A stretch of 64,000 nt of DNA. Source: Wenyingzhuangia fucanilytica (GTDB lineage: Bacteria > Bacteroidota > Bacteroidia > Flavobacteriales > Flavobacteriaceae). The notes beneath the pieces are model-generated. The model ran no database searches, was not told the DNA's origin, and worked only from the letters and a program-made list of their open reading frames with translations. The position numbers and the translations under genes are program-made. The DNA lies in contig NZ_CP014224.1 in NCBI RefSeq assembly GCF_001697185.1, positions 2,712,501-2,776,500 on the forward strand. The letters run 5' to 3'. Of the stretch, positions 1 through 8,056 are shown in pieces; the first letter of the stretch is position 1; every line of letters starts with the position of its first letter.

Positions 1-118
1 TTAAACACGCTCCAAGAATAGATTATTATTAAAACATACTTCTCGATACAAATCTCTACATTACATTACGAGACTTACTAGAAGTGACAGAGATTTATGA
101 AATTACAATAATCAGTTT
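1..118. other. Window edge, no supported gene
   Basis: No gene is supported here. The minus strand ends in an open stretch of about 18 codons closing at a TAA at 1-3, but an in-frame TAG lies just upstream and there is no start codon. A weak inverted repeat (AAATCTCT near 50-57, AGAGATTT near 90-97) spans the middle. It could be part of a 3' untranslated region of the esterase gene to the right. Confidence 0.4.
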
Positions 119-847
119 TTAAATATAAAGCGCTACCATTTTTCGCCAATATTTAGCTCTGTGTGCTTCTCCATCCCATTCATAAAAATCGTATGAAATT
201 CCCTTTTCATCAAGAATATTTTTTAACTCATAATTACTTTCTAAAAACAAGTCGTCTTTACCAATCACCAAAATAATATCCAAAGTTTTAATCTTAGAGA
301 CTAAATTTTCATCCTGTAAATTTTTTAAATATTGATTAGGCATATGATAGTACACAAAATCATTGTGATAGCCTCCTAATAAATCATCAAAATAACCTTT
401 AGATACCGTTAAATCATAACGACCGCTCATTCCAACAACTTTACAAAACAAATCTGGATGACGCATAGCAATATTTACAGCGTGGTAAGCTCCTAAACTG
501 CATCCTGCTGAAATAACATTTGGATTATTATTTACTTGATGCATTAACGGAAACACTTCATTTATCAAATAACTTTCGTATTTGCAATGTCTATAAATTC
601 TATGTCCTGGGTGGGTATAGGCATCATAAAAAGTTTCTGTATCTACACTATCAACACAAAAAACTTGTAAGTGTCCTTGATTGATTTTTTCTTCTAAAGC
701 TTTAATTACTTTCCAGTTTTCGTAATCAAAAAAACGCCCCATCCTTGGTGGAAAAAATAAAACTTTTGCTCCTGAATGACCAAAAATCAACAATTCCATA
801 TCTTTTTCTAAATTGGGGCTATACCATTTATGGTATTCTCTTTTCAT
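119..847 (-). CDS. Putative esterase, alpha/beta hydrolase fold
   Basis: A 242-residue cytoplasmic protein with no signal peptide, resembling the esterase-D-like family (Pfam Esterase, PF00756). The nucleophile elbow GCSLG is at residues 115-119 with Ser117. Asp198 or Asp199 in the GKDDL segment and His229 in the GEAHR segment fit the acid and base of the triad. The substrate is unknown. It follows an SGNH hydrolase gene on the same strand with only 16 bp between them, so the two are probably cotranscribed and may act on related esters. Confidence 0.75.
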   Translation of the reverse strand: MKREYHKWYSPNLEKDMELLIFGHSGAKVLFFPPRMGRFFDYENWKVIKALEEKINQGHLQVFCVDSVDTETFYDAYTHPGHRIYRHCKYESYLINEVFPLMHQVNNNPNVISAGCSLGAYHAVNIAMRHPDLFCKVVGMSGRYDLTVSKGYFDDLLGGYHNDFVYYHMPNQYLKNLQDENLVSKIKTLDIILVIGKDDLFLESNYELKNILDEKGISYDFYEWDGEAHRAKYWRKMVALYI

Positions 848-863
848 CGCTATTTTTTAAAAC

Positions 864-1508
864 TTAAGACATTTCTATAAGAGGAAATGATGCTTTGTTA
901 TTTTTAATGATATCATACCAAACCTTGTAACCTTTTTTATTAAGATGCAAACCATCTTCTATAAAATAATTATTGTTCGGTTTTCCCGAAGCATCTAACA
1001 TCGCCTCGTAGATATCTACAAAATAAAAGTTTTTATCTTCTTTCGTTATTTTTTTAATGTTACTATTTGTATAACGAATACTCCCTTCTAAATACCATCT
1101 ACTAGGACTTGGTTTGATAGAAACAAAAGTTACAGGAATATTTCCGTAATCTTGTCTAATTTGAAACAATAAAGTTCTAAAAAACAAAACTACTTCTTCT
1201 GGGTGCCTTCCATCACCTAAATCATTGTCCCCTGCATAAATCATAACAGCATCAGGAGCTAATCCTTTAAAGTTTTTTTTGTAAAACCAAGAACAAGCAG
1301 CCAAAGTAGAACCACCAAAAGCAACGTTAAAAGGGGTAAATTCTTTAAAAAGTTTAGGAATGTCATTCCATAAATTAAAGGAAGAACTTCCGTAGAACAC
1401 TAAACCAGGCTTATGCTTTAATCTTTTCTTTTTTCTTTCAATTCTTTCTAACTCCTCATGATACCAAAACATCTTCCTTTTTTTTAAATAGAGGCTAAAG
1501 TTAATCAA
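864..1508 (-). CDS. SGNH/GDSL-like hydrolase
   Basis: A 214-residue SGNH-fold hydrolase, probably an esterase or deacylase. All four blocks are visible: the nucleophile block YGSSS with Ser41, the glycine of FGGST near 65-69, the asparagine of AGDNDL (Asn95), and the DGLH block with Asp185 and His188. There is no signal peptide, so a cytoplasmic location is likely. A second in-frame Met at residue 13 (position 1472) is an equally good or better start, because the first 12 residues lie outside the conserved fold. It sits 16 bp upstream of the alpha/beta hydrolase. The physiological substrate is unknown. Confidence 0.75.
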   Translation of the reverse strand: MINFSLYLKKRKMFWYHEELERIERKKKRLKHKPGLVFYGSSSFNLWNDIPKLFKEFTPFNVAFGGSTLAACSWFYKKNFKGLAPDAVMIYAGDNDLGDGRHPEEVVLFFRTLLFQIRQDYGNIPVTFVSIKPSPSRWYLEGSIRYTNSNIKKITKEDKNFYFVDIYEAMLDASGKPNNNYFIEDGLHLNKKGYKVWYDIIKNNKASFPLIEMS

Positions 1509-1543
1509 AAAAAATAGCTGACACTTAACCTCTTGAAATTTAA

Positions 1544-1912
1544 CTATTTTATAAACCCAAGTTCTTTTTGTTTCTTTTTTGTTAAGCTTTTCACCACCAA
1601 ATCATAAGAATGATCTATCCATTTTTTTATTTCGTCTGTGGTCAAACCCGAAGACAATTCAATAGTATTCCAATGTTTTTTATTCATGTGATACGCTCCA
1701 GTAACAAATGGATACTTTTCTCTTAACTCTATGGCCAAATCTGGATTGCATTTTAAATTTACGGCATGTGGAATTCTTTCCAACCCAGCTAGAGCAAACA
1801 TTTTATCTGCTACTTTAAAAACCAACGTAGATTGATCAAAGGGAAAAGACTCTGTTACATGAGCTTTAGAAACACAATACATTCTTAAATCTTCTATATT
1901 CATTTTTATCAA
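1544..1912 (-). CDS. MmcQ/YjbR family protein
   Basis: A 122-residue protein matching the MmcQ/YjbR family (PF04237, CyaY-like fold). Recognisable parts are the N-terminal helix ending in TESFPFDQSTLVFKV, the K-C-N-P segment, the GAYHMNKKHWNTI segment and a C-terminal DHSYDLVVKSL helix. Members are often called DNA-binding on the basis of the fold, but no biochemical role is established. It is read away from the aldehyde dehydrogenase gene. The start could also be Met4, three codons downstream. Confidence 0.8.
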   Translation of the reverse strand: MIKMNIEDLRMYCVSKAHVTESFPFDQSTLVFKVADKMFALAGLERIPHAVNLKCNPDLAIELREKYPFVTGAYHMNKKHWNTIELSSGLTTDEIKKWIDHSYDLVVKSLTKKKQKELGFIK

Positions 1913-1955
1913 TTTTTCTTAGTACAAAACAGGATACCTACTAATATACATTTTG

Positions 1956-1963
1956 TAAGTTTG
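1956..1963 (+). promoter_or_regulatory. Putative -7 box of the aldehyde dehydrogenase gene
   Basis: TAAGTTTG matches the Bacteroidota TAnnTTTG -7 motif and lies 26 bp before the ATG at 1990. I see no clear upstream TTG at the usual spacing, so this is a tentative assignment. Confidence 0.4.
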
Positions 1964-1989
1964 TAAATCAAACTTAGTTTATTTTATAA

Positions 1990-3330
1990 ATGATTATTAC
2001 CACCAATCCGTATACTCTAAAAGAAATTAAACAATATTCTTTTTTAACAAATGATGAGTTAAATTTACAACTAAATTCAGCTCAAAAAAGTTATAAAGAA
2101 TGGAAAGTTATTCCTTTAAAAGACAAAGAGTTACTAGGATTAAAACTTAAAGAATTGATGTTAACTCGTAAAGAGGAGTTGGCTCACCTTATTAGTAACG
2201 AAATGGGGAAACCTATTACTCAATCTCTTGCTGAAGTTGAAAAAACAAGTACTCTTATTGATTATTTTACGCATAACACAAGTAATTTTTTAAAAAATCA
2301 AACATTAGATGATTATACTTATGTAAGTTATCATTCAACTGGTGCTGTTTTTGGAATCATGCCATGGAATTTTCCTCTTTGGCAAGTATTTAGATTTGCT
2401 TTTCCAAACATTATGGCAGGAAATATTTGTTTGTTAAAACACGCACCCAATGTTACAGGTTGTGCTGTAGCTATTCAACAATTATTTATTGATGCAGGAT
2501 ATCCTAAACAAGTTTTCACCAATTTAATTATTGATATTCCGCAAGTAGAACAAATTATTAAACACCCAATTGTACAAGGAGTTTGTTTAACCGGAAGTAC
2601 AAAAGCTGGTAGTTCTGTTGCTGCATTGGCAGGAAAATATTTAAAAAAATCTGTATTAGAATTAGGAGGTACAGATGCCTCTATTCTTTTAGAAGATGCT
2701 GATTTTGATACTGCTTTAACTTCTGCATTTGAATCTAGAACCGCTAACTCTGGTCAAGTTTGTATTGCTGCCAAAAGAATTTTTGTTCCTAAAAACAAAT
2801 TAGCATATGCTATCGATTTTTTTAAACAGAAAATTGCTGATTTAAAACACGGAAATCCTTTAGATAGTAACACCCAAATAGGCCCTATTTCTAAAGCTGA
2901 ATTTTTACCTGTTTTACAAAATCAAGTAGAAGAAACTATTAAAAATGGTGCTGAATTAATTGTAGGAGGAAAAATAAACGAACCTTTTTACCAAACTACT
3001 TTATTAGTGGTTAACAAGGAAAACCCTATGTTAAAAGAGGAAATTTTTGGTCCTGTAATTTGTATCATTCCTTATGAAAACATCGATAATTTAATTGATG
3101 ATGTTAACAATTCTGACTACGGATTAGGAACTGCTATTTGGACAAAAAACATTGAAAAAGCCAAAACATTAGCCAAAAAAATAGAAGTAGGTTATGTATC
3201 TATAAATTTTAAAGTAACAAGCGATCCTAAGTTTCCTTTTGGAGGAATTAAAAAATCTGGTTACGGAAAAGAATTAGGAGAACATGGTTTAAAAACTTTT
3301 TTAAATGCAAAAACCAATACCGTTGCTTAA
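1990..3330 (+). CDS. NAD(P)-dependent aldehyde dehydrogenase, succinate-semialdehyde type
   Basis: A 446-residue aldehyde dehydrogenase that oxidises an aldehyde to the acid with NAD(P)+. The catalytic cysteine is Cys258 in SGQVC, the general base is Glu224 in LELGG, and the oxyanion asparagine is Asn127 in PWNFPL. Length and motifs fit the succinate-semialdehyde dehydrogenase branch (GabD/Sad). It is slightly shorter than the roughly 455-480 residues usual for the family, with no sign of a missing domain. The gene converges on hemW and their stop codons overlap by 4 bp. The true substrate is inferred, not shown. Confidence 0.85.
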   Translation: MIITTNPYTLKEIKQYSFLTNDELNLQLNSAQKSYKEWKVIPLKDKELLGLKLKELMLTRKEELAHLISNEMGKPITQSLAEVEKTSTLIDYFTHNTSNFLKNQTLDDYTYVSYHSTGAVFGIMPWNFPLWQVFRFAFPNIMAGNICLLKHAPNVTGCAVAIQQLFIDAGYPKQVFTNLIIDIPQVEQIIKHPIVQGVCLTGSTKAGSSVAALAGKYLKKSVLELGGTDASILLEDADFDTALTSAFESRTANSGQVCIAAKRIFVPKNKLAYAIDFFKQKIADLKHGNPLDSNTQIGPISKAEFLPVLQNQVEETIKNGAELIVGGKINEPFYQTTLLVVNKENPMLKEEIFGPVICIIPYENIDNLIDDVNNSDYGLGTAIWTKNIEKAKTLAKKIEVGYVSINFKVTSDPKFPFGGIKKSGYGKELGEHGLKTFLNAKTNTVA

Positions 3331-4451
3331 ACCCAAAACAATTCACTAGCAATTCCATCGGCTAAAAACTTTCCTTTTTGTGTAGTTTTTAGCTGATTTT
3401 GTTTTAACACTAAAGTTCCGTTTGCTAAAAAAGGTTCAACCTGTTTTTCTAAAAAAGCACTTGTTTCCAAACCAAAATCTTTAGAAATCTTGTTTAAAGA
3501 AACACCCCAAATGGTTCTTAAACCTGTCATGATATATTCGTTATACCTATCTTTAATCGTTAATATTTCTTGAGTAGATGGCAATTGATTTTCTGATAAA
3601 GATTTAATGTATTTGGTATTATTGGCTACATTCCAACTCCTAATATCTCCATTAAAAGAATGTGCTGAAGGTCCAAAACCTAAATAAGATTTACCTAACC
3701 AATAAGAAGTATTGTGTTTAGAATAAGCATTAGGTTTTCCAAAGTTTGAGATTTCATAATGATCAAATCCCGATTGGGTTAACAGCTCAACCAAAATATC
3801 AAAATGTTGTGCAGCCAAACTTTCATCAACAGCAGGATATTTTCCTTTTTTAATAAAATCTGCCAAAGCGGTTCCTTCTTCCACCGTTAAAGCGTATGAG
3901 GAAATATGTGAAATTCCAAAATCTAAGGCTTGCTGAATATTTTGTTTCCATTCCTGATTAGACAAACCAGGTATTCCATACATCAAATCAATAGTAATAT
4001 TATCAAAATACTGAGTAGCTGTTTGCAAACATTGTTTGACTTCTTGTGCATTGTGTGCCCTATTCATCATCTGCAATTCTTTTTCTCCAAAAGATTGCAC
4101 TCCAATACTCAACCTATTGATTTCTGTTTGGGCTAACTCTTTTATTTTATCATCTGTTAAATCATCAGGATTGGCTTCTAAAGTAATTTCGGGAACCTGA
4201 ATCACTTCATAATTTTCCCTAAGCATTTTGATGATGTTTTTAATTTCATCAACGGCTAAAATACTTGGCGTTCCTCCTCCAAAATAAATGGTTTCTACTA
4301 TTTTGTCTTTAAACTCATCAGCTCTTAAAATAATTTCTTGTGCCAATGCTTTTAATAAAGGTTCTTTATTTTTTAAAGAAGTAGAAAAATGAAAATCGCA
4401 ATAATGACATGCTTTTTTACAAAACGGAATGTGCAAATAAATACCTGCCAT
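3327..4451 (-). CDS. hemW: Radical SAM heme chaperone HemW
   Basis: A 374-residue radical SAM protein related to oxygen-independent coproporphyrinogen III oxidase, but of the HemW type, which binds heme and is thought to deliver it to target enzymes. The iron-sulfur motif CKKACHYC gives Cys11, Cys15 and Cys18. The GGGTPS segment binds SAM, and the HNTSYW motif typical of HemW is present. The N-terminus begins directly at the family core (MAGIYLHIPFC), so the start is secure. The start codon lies only 2 bp from a heptamer repeat tract that occupies its leader. Confidence 0.92.
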   Translation of the reverse strand: MAGIYLHIPFCKKACHYCDFHFSTSLKNKEPLLKALAQEIILRADEFKDKIVETIYFGGGTPSILAVDEIKNIIKMLRENYEVIQVPEITLEANPDDLTDDKIKELAQTEINRLSIGVQSFGEKELQMMNRAHNAQEVKQCLQTATQYFDNITIDLMYGIPGLSNQEWKQNIQQALDFGISHISSYALTVEEGTALADFIKKGKYPAVDESLAAQHFDILVELLTQSGFDHYEISNFGKPNAYSKHNTSYWLGKSYLGFGPSAHSFNGDIRSWNVANNTKYIKSLSENQLPSTQEILTIKDRYNEYIMTGLRTIWGVSLNKISKDFGLETSAFLEKQVEPFLANGTLVLKQNQLKTTQKGKFLADGIASELFWV

Positions 4452-4453
4452 TT

Positions 4454-4492
4454 TTAATGGTTAATGGTTAATGGTTAATGGTTAATGGTTAA
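4454..4492. repeat. Heptamer tandem repeat TTAATGG, about 5.6 copies
   Basis: A perfect tandem array of the 7-bp unit TAATGGT (equivalently TTAATGG) beginning 2 bp upstream of the hemW start codon and filling most of its 5' leader. The same unit in the same orientation recurs at 30969-31065. Because 7 is not a multiple of 3 and the unit yields TAA on both strands, a tract this long closes every reading frame. Confidence 0.95.
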
Positions 4493-4537
4493 AAATTGCC
4501 TTTTTACTTGATAACTTTCAACTTGATCACTAAAAAA

Positions 4538-5092
4538 TCACTTTACTATCTTACTTTCATTCTGACTCACAAAACTTGCCCAGCCACTATAGTTTTTTCC
4601 ACCAACTTTTACTCCACTATTAAAAAAGTGACAAACAGCTGCTGCCAAACCATCTGTAGCATCTAAGTTTTTAGGCAGAGTTTTTAAATCTAATAAACTT
4701 TTTAGCATTAAAGCAACTTGTTCTTTACTAGCATTTCCATTACCCGTAATAGCCATTTTAATTTTTTTTGGTAAATATTCTGTTACCGGAATATCTCTAG
4801 ACAAACCCGCTGCCATGGCAACTCCTTGTGCCCTACCCAACTTTAACATAGATTGAACGTTCTTACCAAAAAACGGAGCTTCAATAGCCAGTTCATCAGG
4901 ATGATAAGTATCAATCAACTCTATGGTTCGTTCAAAAATCAATCGTAATTTAACATAAGGATCGCTGTATTTACTTAACAGCAATTCGTTCATTTGAACA
5001 AATTCCATTTTTTTCCCTACAACCTTAATTACTCCAAACCCCATAATAGTGGTTCCCGGGTCTATACCTAATATGATTTTTTCTACAGCCAA
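4538..5092 (-). CDS. ruvC: Holliday junction endonuclease RuvC
   Basis: Resolves Holliday junctions by paired nicks, working with RuvAB. The first catalytic acidic residue is in LGIDPGTT at the N-terminus, further acids are in AIEAPF, and the C-terminal motif DATDGLAAA is present. The nearest ATG is at 5143, but it adds 17 unrelated residues and leaves only 5 bp to the divergent gene. A TTG at 5092 gives (M)AVEKIILGIDPG and 184 residues, which matches family length and the usual N-terminus, so I chose it. The flanking gene on the left is hemW, same strand. Confidence 0.88.
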   Translation of the reverse strand: MAVEKIILGIDPGTTIMGFGVIKVVGKKMEFVQMNELLLSKYSDPYVKLRLIFERTIELIDTYHPDELAIEAPFFGKNVQSMLKLGRAQGVAMAAGLSRDIPVTEYLPKKIKMAITGNGNASKEQVALMLKSLLDLKTLPKNLDATDGLAAAVCHFFNSGVKVGGKNYSGWASFVSQNESKIVK

Positions 5093-5148
5093 TAAAGTGG
5101 ATTTAACTATTTTAGCAAAGATAGCTAAATTGAACGCTACCATAGTGC

Positions 5149-6045
5149 ATGCTTAAATCAATTCGTAAACATTTTACTTTGCTTAATTCCATATTAAAAT
5201 ATGTGGTAAGTTTTGCTGCCTTATTTTATATAGGTTATAGAATTGTAAGTACAAATTTTAGCTCCGCTGATCTTTATGAATTTTTAAACCCAATTACCTT
5301 ATTTTTTATTATTCTTTTGTCTTTTGGAAATTGGACTTTTGAAATTTTAAAATGGAAAATTGTAATTCAAACTTTTAATAAAATTTCTTTTAAAAAAGCT
5401 ACCTACGAAACTTTAGTGGCTTACACCTATGGATTAATCACTCCTTTTAACTCTGGAAATTATTTTAAAAAGATTCTTTTTTACTCCAAAGAGCACAGCA
5501 AAAAAATTGTGTTTTTAAATTTATCCAAAGGAATTTATCAAATGATGACCACCCTAATTTTTGGAAGTTGGGGAATTTATTATTTAATAGACAACATTGA
5601 TGCTAGAGCTTTTAATCAAAAAACTTTTTTAATGATTACTAGCTGCATAGGATCGATTGTTTTTATTGTTTTTAGAAAAAAAATTATAGCTTATATTAAA
5701 AGTATTCCTTTAACAATTCACTTTCAATTGTTTTTGTTTTCCATCATCAAATTTATTTTCTTTTCATTTTTATTGATGGTATTGTTACATCAAAAAAAAT
5801 TAAACTTTATAGCATTGTACGCAGGAATTTGTGCTGTTTATTTGTTGAGTTCCTTATTACCTATTTTAAATATTTTAGATTTTGCTATTAAAGGAAGTGT
5901 GGCTTTGTTTGTATTAAATCCTTTAGGATATTCTGAAGCAAACATTTTAATTGCTTATTTTATTTTGTGGATTTGCAATCACGCAGCTCCTGCAATTACT
6001 GGGAGTTTTTTACAGTTTTATCAACTTAAAAACAAAACTGTATGA
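5149..6045 (+). CDS. Integral membrane protein, LPG synthase TM-like (UPF0104)
   Basis: A 298-residue hydrophobic protein with about seven to eight predicted membrane segments. The pattern, including the TPFNSGNYFKK segment after the third helix and the small-residue-rich last helices, resembles the lysylphosphatidylglycerol synthase TM/YbhN family. Members act in lipid-linked transfer or flipping, but this one lacks any catalytic domain. It overlaps the following glycosyltransferase gene by 4 bp (ATGA), so the two are translated together and probably work on the same lipid or glycan. Exact function is unknown. Confidence 0.7.
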   Translation: MLKSIRKHFTLLNSILKYVVSFAALFYIGYRIVSTNFSSADLYEFLNPITLFFIILLSFGNWTFEILKWKIVIQTFNKISFKKATYETLVAYTYGLITPFNSGNYFKKILFYSKEHSKKIVFLNLSKGIYQMMTTLIFGSWGIYYLIDNIDARAFNQKTFLMITSCIGSIVFIVFRKKIIAYIKSIPLTIHFQLFLFSIIKFIFFSFLLMVLLHQKKLNFIALYAGICAVYLLSSLLPILNILDFAIKGSVALFVLNPLGYSEANILIAYFILWICNHAAPAITGSFLQFYQLKNKTV

Positions 6046-7127
6046 TGTTCATTATTTGCTTTTATTCTTTTATCATTCTACTATTTACAATAGGATTAAT
6101 TCGTTTGCCTAAAACAAAAATTGATAAAACTTTAGATCAACAAAAATTTAGCATCGTAATTCCTTTTAGGAATGAAGAAAATTCTTTGAACACACTTTTA
6201 ATAAGTATTAAAAACCTTACTTATAATTCAGAAAATTTTGAAGTTCTTTTAATTGATGATGAATCTACAGACAACTCTGTAAACACAATTAAAAAATGGC
6301 AAGATGAGCTTACAAACATCCAAATATTAAAGAATCAACGAGTAAGTAATTCTCCTAAAAAAGATGCCATACAAGTAGGTATAAAATCTGCAAAATTTGA
6401 TTTTATCATTACTACCGATGCAGATTGCGAATTACCTAAAAACTGGCTACAAGCCTACAATACCATCATTCAAAAAAAACAGAGTTTATTTGTGGCTGGC
6501 CCTATTGTACTCCGTAGCCAAAAAAGTTTTGTAGAACAATATCAAAAATATGACAGTTTAAGTTTAATTGGAATTACCATGGGAAGTTTTGGACTTCATT
6601 ACCCTATTATGTGTAACGCTGCCAATATGGGTTTTGATAAAAAAGCTTATTTACAAATACAATTCCAACACAATAATATTGCTAGTGGTGATGATATTTT
6701 TACTTTGGAAAACTTTGTAAAAACCTTTCCTAAAAAAGTACATTATTTAAATAGTGTTGAAGCAATTGTAAGTACAAAAGCAGAAAGCAATTGGAAAAAT
6801 GTAATTCAACAACGCATCCGTTGGGCAGCTAAAAGCACGCATTATAAAAATTTATTTACCAAACTTGTAGGGTTTATTGTTTTAATCACCCAATTAGCCA
6901 TTGTTTTAGGATGCTTCCTAAATCTAACTCTCACATTTTATATATGGTTTATAAAAATCAGTATTGATTTCATCATTATTTTAATGACAAGCAAAAAACT
7001 ATCACAAAAAATAAGCTTTGTACAATACTTATTTATGGCAATACTTTATCCTTTTTTAAATACTTATATAGGAATTAAAGCCCTTTTTGGTGGCTATACT
7101 TGGAAAGAAAGAAACTTTAAACGTTAA
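6042..7127 (+). CDS. Membrane glycosyltransferase family 2
   Basis: A 361-residue GT2 enzyme. An N-terminal membrane anchor (about residues 1-20) precedes the GT-A domain: VIPFRNEE at the nucleotide-binding strand, IDDES, and the metal-binding TDADCE. The QxxRW motif of processive or lipid-linked GT2 enzymes appears as QQRIRW. Three C-terminal membrane segments follow. It should transfer a sugar from a nucleotide sugar to a lipid or polymer at the inner membrane. Translational coupling to the upstream UPF0104-like protein suggests a shared pathway; the acceptor cannot be told from sequence. Confidence 0.85.
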   Translation: MMFIICFYSFIILLFTIGLIRLPKTKIDKTLDQQKFSIVIPFRNEENSLNTLLISIKNLTYNSENFEVLLIDDESTDNSVNTIKKWQDELTNIQILKNQRVSNSPKKDAIQVGIKSAKFDFIITTDADCELPKNWLQAYNTIIQKKQSLFVAGPIVLRSQKSFVEQYQKYDSLSLIGITMGSFGLHYPIMCNAANMGFDKKAYLQIQFQHNNIASGDDIFTLENFVKTFPKKVHYLNSVEAIVSTKAESNWKNVIQQRIRWAAKSTHYKNLFTKLVGFIVLITQLAIVLGCFLNLTLTFYIWFIKISIDFIIILMTSKKLSQKISFVQYLFMAILYPFLNTYIGIKALFGGYTWKERNFKR

Positions 7128-7262
7128 TTATTTGTTTAAAAACTGAGCTATTAAAGCATCCGCATTTTTTAACAAATACAACACCAAAAACAAAACAGCA
7201 ACTAATAAAATTACTCTAAGTCTATTTGGTTTTTTCCTTTTAGGTCTTGTAAACTCTGTCAT
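7128..7262 (-). CDS. Small single-pass membrane protein, 44 residues
   Basis: An open frame of 44 codons plus stop, starting with ATG at 7262, 1 bp after the stop codon of mnmD on the same strand. The product has a strongly basic N-terminus (TRPKRKKPNRLR) followed by one hydrophobic segment of about 16 residues (VILLVAVLFLVLYLL) and a short polar tail. The positive-inside rule predicts the N-terminus in the cytoplasm. The tight coupling to mnmD and clean composition argue for a real gene. Function is unknown; I do not recognise a family. Confidence 0.65.
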   Translation of the reverse strand: MTEFTRPKRKKPNRLRVILLVAVLFLVLYLLKNADALIAQFLNK

Positions 7263-7263
7263 T

Positions 7264-7929
7264 TTAACTATTTTTTGTTCCTCTTAACATTTCTCTTTTT
7301 CCTGGAGGCCCAGGCAATCTTTCTACTGCAAAACCTACAGTTTGCATGGCTCTACGCACACTTCCTTTGGCTGCATAGGTTACTATTTTTCCGCCAGGTT
7401 TTAAAGCGGTATACATCAAAGCAAAAATTTCTTCAGTCCACAAATCTGGTTGAACTCTAGCGCCAAAAGCATCAAAATAAATCAAATCAAAAGCATCTAC
7501 ATCATGTAAATTATGAAAAAACATTTGACGTTTGGTCAAGGTAAAATTTGGAGTAACCTCTTGTGGTTTGTTCCAAGGAGTTAAATGCATCTCCTCAAAC
7601 TTATGCGATAAATTCCTAGTATCTAGTTCCGACACATAATTTAAAGCCAACAACTCATCTTCTCTAACCGGATAAGCTTCTACCCCAACATAATTAATTT
7701 GTCGTTGATCTTTAGCTGTTTCTAGCAAAGTAATAAAAGCATTTAAGCCTGTTCCAAAGCCAATTTCAAGAATAGAAAAATCATCTTTTTCTATGGATTT
7801 GTACCCCATTTCAATAAACACATGATAAGCCTCTTGGATAGCACCATGCGAGGAATGATAATTTTCGTTCCATGCAGGGAGGTGAATCGTTGTAGACCCG
7901 TCAGATGTGATGATAATTTGTCTTTTCAA
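7264..7929 (-). CDS. mnmD: tRNA 5-methylaminomethyl-2-thiouridine methyltransferase MnmD
   Basis: A 221-residue SAM-dependent methyltransferase of the MnmD type (PF05430). It completes 5-methylaminomethyl-2-thiouridine at tRNA wobble position 34. The SAM-binding motif LEIGFGTG is at residues 54-61 and the catalytic-region YFDAFGA lies near 150. In enterobacteria this domain is fused to the FAD-dependent MnmC oxidase; here it stands alone, as is usual in this phylum. A 44-codon membrane peptide gene follows after 1 bp. It is divergent from ilvE. Confidence 0.88.
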   Translation of the reverse strand: MKRQIIITSDGSTTIHLPAWNENYHSSHGAIQEAYHVFIEMGYKSIEKDDFSILEIGFGTGLNAFITLLETAKDQRQINYVGVEAYPVREDELLALNYVSELDTRNLSHKFEEMHLTPWNKPQEVTPNFTLTKRQMFFHNLHDVDAFDLIYFDAFGARVQPDLWTEEIFALMYTALKPGGKIVTYAAKGSVRRAMQTVGFAVERLPGPPGKREMLRGTKNS

Positions 7930-7989
7930 AACTATTGAATTATACGAGCAAATATAGGTATTAATATACTTTGTTAAAAAGTCTTTTTA

Positions 7990-8022
7990 TTGCATACATT
8001 ACAATTTTTATATTTACTTTTG
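7990..8022 (+). promoter_or_regulatory. Putative ilvE promoter
   Basis: TTG at 7990-7992 and TACTTTTG at 8015-8022, separated by 22 bp, fit the Bacteroidota -33/-7 pattern (TTG, 17-23 bp, TAnnTTTG). The ATG follows 34 bp after the -7 box. Confidence 0.5.
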
Positions 8023-8056
8023 TTCTTCATAAATATATTTTTTTACAAACGAAATC

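Noticed and set aside
1-57. Possible C-terminal coding tail at the left edge on the minus strand
   Set aside because: An in-frame TAG closes it after about 18 codons and there is no start codon, so no gene can be supported.
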